A stretch of 18,513 bases of DNA from DATDYQ01 sp035288965 (GTDB lineage: Archaea > Nanobdellota > Nanobdellia > SCGC-AAA011-G17 > JAGVZF01), in NCBI GenBank assembly GCA_035288965.1, contig DATDYQ010000092.1, positions 1 through 18,513 on the forward strand. Direction: 5' to 3'. A program made the translations under genes and the position numbers. Below are positions 15,323 to 18,513 of the stretch, piece by piece. The notes below the pieces were generated by a model that was not told where the DNA came from, ran no database searches, and saw nothing but the letters and a program-made list of their open reading frames with translations. Numbering within the stretch: the first letter of the stretch is position 1; every line of letters begins with the position of its first letter.

Positions 15323-15332
15323 TTTATTTAAA
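15323..15332 (-). promoter_or_regulatory. TATA box for the two small membrane genes
   Basis: The minus strand reads TTTAAATAAA, centred about 26 bp before the ATG at 15302. It overlaps the last codons of the OB-fold gene upstream. Confidence 0.5.
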
Positions 15333-15675
15333 CTTTTTTAATTGAATCTGCTATTATTTCTAACTGGCCTTTATATTCTGATATCTTTCCATAAACTTGT
15401 ACACTATTTCCTGATCCTATATTAAACTTTTCTTTATTAAATACAACAACGGTTATAGTTCCAGTATCATCTTTTAAGGTAATAAAAGTGACAGTTGGTT
15501 TTTCTGTTATCTTTGTTGCAATACCATTTATCTTTATCTTTTCATCTATATTTTTAGTTGAAATATCTGAAATTTGATAAGAAGATGCATCTATTTTTTG
15601 AGATAAGAATAAGAGTAATATAATGCCTATAAAAGAGGTTGTTATTGCAATTTTAAATAGAGTTTTGTTGTTCAT
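15328..15675 (-). CDS. Membrane-anchored OB-fold protein
   Basis: This 115-aa protein has an N-terminal signal-anchor span (about 9-25: ITTSFIGIILLLFLSQ). It is followed by a single OB-fold of the tRNA_anti/nucleic-acid-binding type (about 45-113): IKINGIATKI, VTFITLKDDTGTITVVVF, VQVYGKISEYKGQLEIIA. The family binds nucleic acids or oligosaccharides. With a single N-terminal anchor and few positive charges before it, the OB-fold may face outside the cell, but topology is not certain. It starts 1 nt after the stop of the 110-aa gene, so the two are co-transcribed. No Shine-Dalgarno is evident. Function unknown. Confidence 0.8.
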   Translation of the reverse strand: MNNKTLFKIAITTSFIGIILLLFLSQKIDASSYQISDISTKNIDEKIKINGIATKITEKPTVTFITLKDDTGTITVVVFNKEKFNIGSGNSVQVYGKISEYKGQLEIIADSIKKV

Positions 15676-15676
15676 T

Positions 15677-16009
15677 TTATTTATGTCTTGTTGTAAAATC
15701 TATGTGATAATTGTGTTCAATGGAATGTTCTTCTAAACATTCTTCCAATATTCTATAATTTTGCCTTACCTTTTTAATATCTTCACCTATTTCACTTACC
15801 CTTTCCTCTATTGTTTTCATACCAAATAATACCACTAAACGCATTCTAGGATCAACATATCCATATACCATTTTTTTATTTTCGGGGTCTTCATTAAAAA
15901 TTATAGAAAACACTTCTTTATCTACCTGGGATATAAAACCAACTCTTGCGATATCATAAAGAATAGGAATTTCATTCTTTGTAACATGCTCAGTTTTATA
16001 CCCACTCAT
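15677..16009 (-). CDS. Conserved-looking 110-aa soluble protein, unknown
   Basis: This 110-aa soluble protein has an N-terminal alpha/beta part (about 10-65, including YGYVDPRMRLVVLFGMKTIE) and a C-terminal amphipathic helix (about 68-98, TIEERVSEIGEDIKKVRQNY) that could form a coiled coil. It has no cysteine cluster, Walker motif or membrane span. I do not recognise the family. It leads the operon containing the membrane-anchored OB-fold protein (1-nt gap) and diverges from tyrS. A TATA box 26 bp upstream supports the start. Confidence 0.7.
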   Translation of the reverse strand: MSGYKTEHVTKNEIPILYDIARVGFISQVDKEVFSIIFNEDPENKKMVYGYVDPRMRLVVLFGMKTIEERVSEIGEDIKKVRQNYRILEECLEEHSIEHNYHIDFTTRHK

Positions 16010-16031
16010 GATATTAAAACATTAGAAAAAC

Positions 16032-16038
16032 TTAAAAA
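16032..16038 (-). promoter_or_regulatory. TATA box for the 110-aa gene / OB-fold operon
   Basis: The minus strand reads CTTTTTAAG, centred 26 bp before the ATG at 16009; leaderless spacing. Confidence 0.5.
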
Positions 16039-16060
16039 GCTATCTTTTGGAATGCGATAA

Positions 16061-16071
16061 GTTTATATTTT
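16061..16071 (+). promoter_or_regulatory. TATA box deciding the tyrS start
   Basis: GTTTATATTTT is centred near 16065. That is 26 bp before the ATG at 16091 but only 14 bp before the ATG at 16079, so the downstream ATG fits the leaderless pattern and the upstream one would probably not be transcribed. Confidence 0.55.
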
Positions 16072-16090
16072 AGGATAGATGGATAATTTT

Positions 16091-17050
16091 ATGGACATTG
16101 TAGAAAAAATAAGATTAGTTGAGAGGAACACTGAAGAGATATTAAATAAAGAGAAGATAAGAGAATTATTAAAAAAGAAAAATCCTAGGGTTTATTGTGG
16201 ATATGAAACTTCAGGTGAGATTCATCTTGGACATTTAGTTACAATAACAAAATTATTAGATTTACAGAAAACTGGGTTTCATGTTGTTATATTATTTGCT
16301 GATTGGCATACATGGCTTAATAGAAAAGGAGATTGGAAGTTTATTCATGAACAAGTTAAAATATGGCAAAATGGATTTAAAGCAGCTGGATTAAAGAATG
16401 CTGAATTTGTTTTAGGAAGCAAGTTTCAAAGAGATTTAAAATACATAGATGATATATTATTAATGAGCTTGAATACAACAATTAATAGGGCTGTGAGAAG
16501 TATGCAGCAAGTTGCAAGAGATTTAGAAAATGCAAAAGTTAGCCAAGTAATTTATCCATTTATGCAGATAGAAGATATTAAAGCTTTAAAACTAGATGCT
16601 GTTGTAGCTGGAATAGAACAAAGGAAGATTCATGCTTTAGGATTAGAATTATTTAAAGAAATAGATTATGAAAGTCCTTTGTTTATTCATACACCATTAA
16701 TTCCAAGCTTGAAAGGACCTGGAAAGATGAGTTCAAGTGAACCTGAAAGCATGATATCAATAAGAGATAAGAAAGAAGATATTGTAAAGAAAATAAATAA
16801 TGCTTATTGTCCTGTAAGTGTTGAGAATAATGCTATACTTTCTATTGCTAGATTGATAATATTTCCAAGAGTTAAAGAATTTGTAATTGAAAGAAATGAA
16901 AAGTTTGGTGGGAATATTAAGTTTGATAATTATGATAAATTAGAGAAGGAATATTTAATGAGTAAAATTCATCCTAGTGATTTGAAAAATAATGTAAGTA
17001 GATATTTAGTTGAGATTATTGAACCGATAAGAAAAGCGTTTAAGAAATGA
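16091..17050 (+). CDS. tyrS: Tyrosyl-tRNA synthetase (archaeal type)
   Basis: Class I aminoacyl-tRNA synthetase that charges tRNA-Tyr. With the start at 16091 it is 319 aa, close to the 306 aa of Methanocaldococcus TyrRS. Signatures: GYETSGEIHLGH (HLGH at 45-48), the tyrosine-site block YPFMQIEDI (155-163), GIEQRKIHALGLELF (174-188), GPGKMSSS (KMSSS at 212-216), and the archaeal C-terminal pattern KFGGNIKFDNY...HPSDLKNNV...EPIRK. The EQRK segment separates it from TrpRS. An in-frame ATG at 16079 would add four residues (MDNF), but TATA spacing favours 16091. It diverges from the 110-aa gene; about 70 bp separates their start codons. Confidence 0.96.
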   Translation: MDIVEKIRLVERNTEEILNKEKIRELLKKKNPRVYCGYETSGEIHLGHLVTITKLLDLQKTGFHVVILFADWHTWLNRKGDWKFIHEQVKIWQNGFKAAGLKNAEFVLGSKFQRDLKYIDDILLMSLNTTINRAVRSMQQVARDLENAKVSQVIYPFMQIEDIKALKLDAVVAGIEQRKIHALGLELFKEIDYESPLFIHTPLIPSLKGPGKMSSSEPESMISIRDKKEDIVKKINNAYCPVSVENNAILSIARLIIFPRVKEFVIERNEKFGGNIKFDNYDKLEKEYLMSKIHPSDLKNNVSRYLVEIIEPIRKAFKK

Positions 17051-17060
17051 TATAGATACA

Positions 17061-17070
17061 TTTAAATATT
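17061..17070 (+). promoter_or_regulatory. TATA box for the 186-aa membrane protein gene
   Basis: TTTAAATATT lies about 27 bp before the ATG at 17093; leaderless spacing and no Shine-Dalgarno. Confidence 0.5.
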
Positions 17071-17092
17071 TTCTCTGTTAATCAAATTTAAT

Positions 17093-17653
17093 ATGGCAGA
17101 TAATCTAGAATTGCAAAAAGAGCAAATAAAAAGAAAATATGAATATAGAAATAGAATAGCTAATAAAGCATGGACTGCTGGTCTTACATTAAGTGGGATT
17201 GTTGCTGCTTCAGCATTGACAATATCTGTTACTAATTTTTATAATCACTACGATCATAGAAGAGATCCATCTATAACTAAATATCGTGATATGAAAAAGA
17301 CACTTAGTTCTTTAGAAACTATAACAATTACTTCTTTAACTAAATCTAGCTTACCTTATCAACCTGCTAAAATTAAAAATGACTTGAGTATTGTTTTTGG
17401 AGGAGATAATCAATTAGCTTTGATTAGAGCTAAAGATAAAATTAGAACAGATATCGGAAAAATAGAAAAAGAAGAACCAGTTAGAAGATATAATGAAAGT
17501 TATAATTCCGGAATTAAATATCTTACATGGGCAGGAAAGGCAATGTCAACTATGCTTTTAATTTGTTTATCTTATATGTTTTATGACGCCTTAAATATAA
17601 TAAATAGACGAAAAGAATTAAATAGATTAGAGACAACTTCTCCTGATTATTAA
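17093..17653 (+). CDS. Two-span membrane protein, unknown
   Basis: This 186-aa protein has a basic N-terminal helix (about 5-25, KEQIKRKYEYRNR), a first membrane span (about 28-48, AGLTLSGIVAASALTISV), a roughly 95-residue polar domain (about 50-142), a second span (about 146-166, AGKAMSTMLLICLSYMF) and a short charged tail. Both termini are predicted inside, with the central domain outside. I recognise no family and see no catalytic signature or cysteines in the central domain. Its own promoter and ordinary codon use support a real gene. It lies between tyrS and the PAN gene, all on the plus strand but each with its own TATA box. Confidence 0.7.
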   Translation: MADNLELQKEQIKRKYEYRNRIANKAWTAGLTLSGIVAASALTISVTNFYNHYDHRRDPSITKYRDMKKTLSSLETITITSLTKSSLPYQPAKIKNDLSIVFGGDNQLALIRAKDKIRTDIGKIEKEEPVRRYNESYNSGIKYLTWAGKAMSTMLLICLSYMFYDALNIINRRKELNRLETTSPDY

Positions 17654-17691
17654 TTTAAAATTATTTTTGATTATAATAAATAATAGAAAAG

Positions 17692-17698
17692 TTTATAA
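17692..17698 (+). promoter_or_regulatory. TATA box for PAN
   Basis: TTTATAA is centred 27 bp before the ATG at 17722. An in-frame TAA at 17713-17715 rules out any earlier start. Confidence 0.55.
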
Positions 17699-17721
17699 GC
17701 AAATTTAATATCTAAGTTGTA

Positions 17722-18513
17722 ATGGATGTACAAACAAGAGATTTCTCAGAAGATTTAAAAAGATTAGAATATAATTTAAATGAAGAGAATCAAGCCTTAA
17801 GAACAACAATAGGATTTTTTAAAACAGAGCTAGAAAGATTAAAACAACCACCATTAGTTGTATGTGAAGTTGTTAAAATAATAAATGATAAGGCATTAAT
17901 AAGATTAGCTAATAGCAATAAGTTTTATGTTAATATTGTAAGTGAATTAATAGGAAAAATAAAAGTTGGAGATAGGGTGTTAGCTGAACAAAAAACTTTA
18001 AGCATTGTTCAAAGATTAGATGAAGCTAAAAGAATGGATGTAGAGAATTTCTTATTAATTCAGAAACCAAAAGAAACTTTTGAGGAAATTGGTGGGTTAA
18101 AGGAACAAATTAATGAAATAAAAGAAGTTATTGAATTACCATTATTAAAACCAGAATTATTTAAGAAAATTGGAATTGAACCACCAAAAGGAATATTATT
18201 ATATGGGCCAAGCGGAACAGGAAAGACAAAGTTAGCTAAAGCTGTTGCAAATTCTACTAATGCTACATTCATTGAGATTGTTGGAAGTGAATTAGTTCAG
18301 AAATATATTGGAGAGGGAGCCAAATTAGTTAAAGATTTATTTAAATTAGCAAAAGAGAAAGCTCCTAGTATCATATTTATTGATGAACTTGATGCTATCG
18401 CAGCCGAGAGAATTGAGCTCGGAACGTCTGGGGAAAGAGAGGTGCAAAGGACGTTTATGCAATTATTAAGTGAGATAGATGGATTTAAGAGTCTAGGTAA
18501 TGTCAAGATAATT
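17722..18513 (+). CDS. pan: Proteasome-activating nucleotidase PAN (partial, 3' end off window)
   Basis: The first 264 codons of the archaeal 20S proteasome regulatory ATPase, which unfolds substrates and threads them into the core particle. In order: a short N-terminal coiled coil (about 8-40), the kinked QPPL (42-45) leading to the OB ring domain (about 45-100), and the AAA+ domain. AAA+ motifs: ETFEEIGGL (118-126), Walker A GPSGTGKT (162-169), the aromatic pore loop KYIGEGAK (194-201) and Walker B IIFIDELDAI (217-226). The second-region block SGEREVQRTFMQLLSEIDGF is typical of PAN/Rpt rather than Cdc48. The rest of the domain and the C-terminal HbYX tail are beyond the window. The part before the QPP kink is about half the length seen in M. 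jannaschii PAN, and an upstream stop excludes extension. Confidence 0.95.
   Translation, partial: MDVQTRDFSEDLKRLEYNLNEENQALRTTIGFFKTELERLKQPPLVVCEVVKIINDKALIRLANSNKFYVNIVSELIGKIKVGDRVLAEQKTLSIVQRLDEAKRMDVENFLLIQKPKETFEEIGGLKEQINEIKEVIELPLLKPELFKKIGIEPPKGILLYGPSGTGKTKLAKAVANSTNATFIEIVGSELVQKYIGEGAKLVKDLFKLAKEKAPSIIFIDELDAIAAERIELGTSGEREVQRTFMQLLSEIDGFKSLGNVKII

Noticed and set aside
16091..17050. Tryptophanyl- rather than tyrosyl-tRNA synthetase
   Set aside because: The GIEQRKIH segment, the YPFMQ block and the C-terminal HPSDLKN...EPIRK pattern are those of archaeal TyrRS.
18060..18506. Two minus-strand frames of about 70 aa at the right end
   Set aside because: They are antisense to the PAN AAA+ domain, whose Walker A, pore loop and Walker B are intact on the plus strand.
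1..18513. Search for tRNA/rRNA genes, CRISPR arrays, insertion sequences, toxin-antitoxin or defence modules
   Set aside because: No GC-rich structured RNA gene, no regularly spaced direct repeats, no transposase, nuclease or defence signature was found by reading both strands. The genes are housekeeping or membrane proteins.

Overview
The window is AT-rich archaeal DNA from a compact genome, most likely a DPANN-type archaeon (Woesearchaeota/Pacearchaeota/Nanoarchaeota grade; the phylum is an inference). The archaeal assignment rests on Orc1/Cdc6, both subunits of the archaea-specific replicative polymerase PolD, a membrane LonB protease, archaeal-type TyrRS and the proteasome-activating nucleotidase PAN. 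Most transcription units start with a TATA-like box centred 25-28 bp before the start codon, which is the leaderless archaeal arrangement.

Layout. Positions 1-1285 hold the tail of an unknown gene and a coiled-coil protein translationally coupled to it. A leftward block follows (1282-5645): a SecB-like small protein, arginyl-tRNA synthetase, LonB and a PRC-barrel protein. A gene-free stretch (5646-6202) looks like a complete replication origin. It has four origin-recognition-box-like elements, two on each strand, flanking a core that is about 94% A+T. A rightward replication operon follows (6203-12560): orc1/cdc6, PolD small subunit DP1 and PolD large subunit DP2, each joined to the next by a 4-bp ATGA overlap. 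Genes on both sides therefore point away from the origin.

From 12.6 to 16.0 kb are mostly membrane proteins: a YdjM/DUF4184-like predicted metal-dependent hydrolase, a TctA-like permease, a DUF5684-like protein, two small membrane proteins (one a 52-aa DUF3096-like gene), a membrane-anchored OB-fold protein and a 110-aa unknown. The right end holds tyrosyl-tRNA synthetase, a two-span membrane protein of unknown function and the first 264 codons of PAN, cut by the window edge.

How it works together. Orc1 should bind the boxes and open the AT-rich core, and its operon partners supply the replicative polymerase; DP2 ends in a PCNA-binding PIP-box-like motif. One box abuts the orc1 TATA element, suggesting autoregulation. 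I see no defence system, mobile element, CRISPR array or RNA gene. The most notable items are the origin, the non-canonical metal-site residues in DP1, and several small proteins of unknown function.
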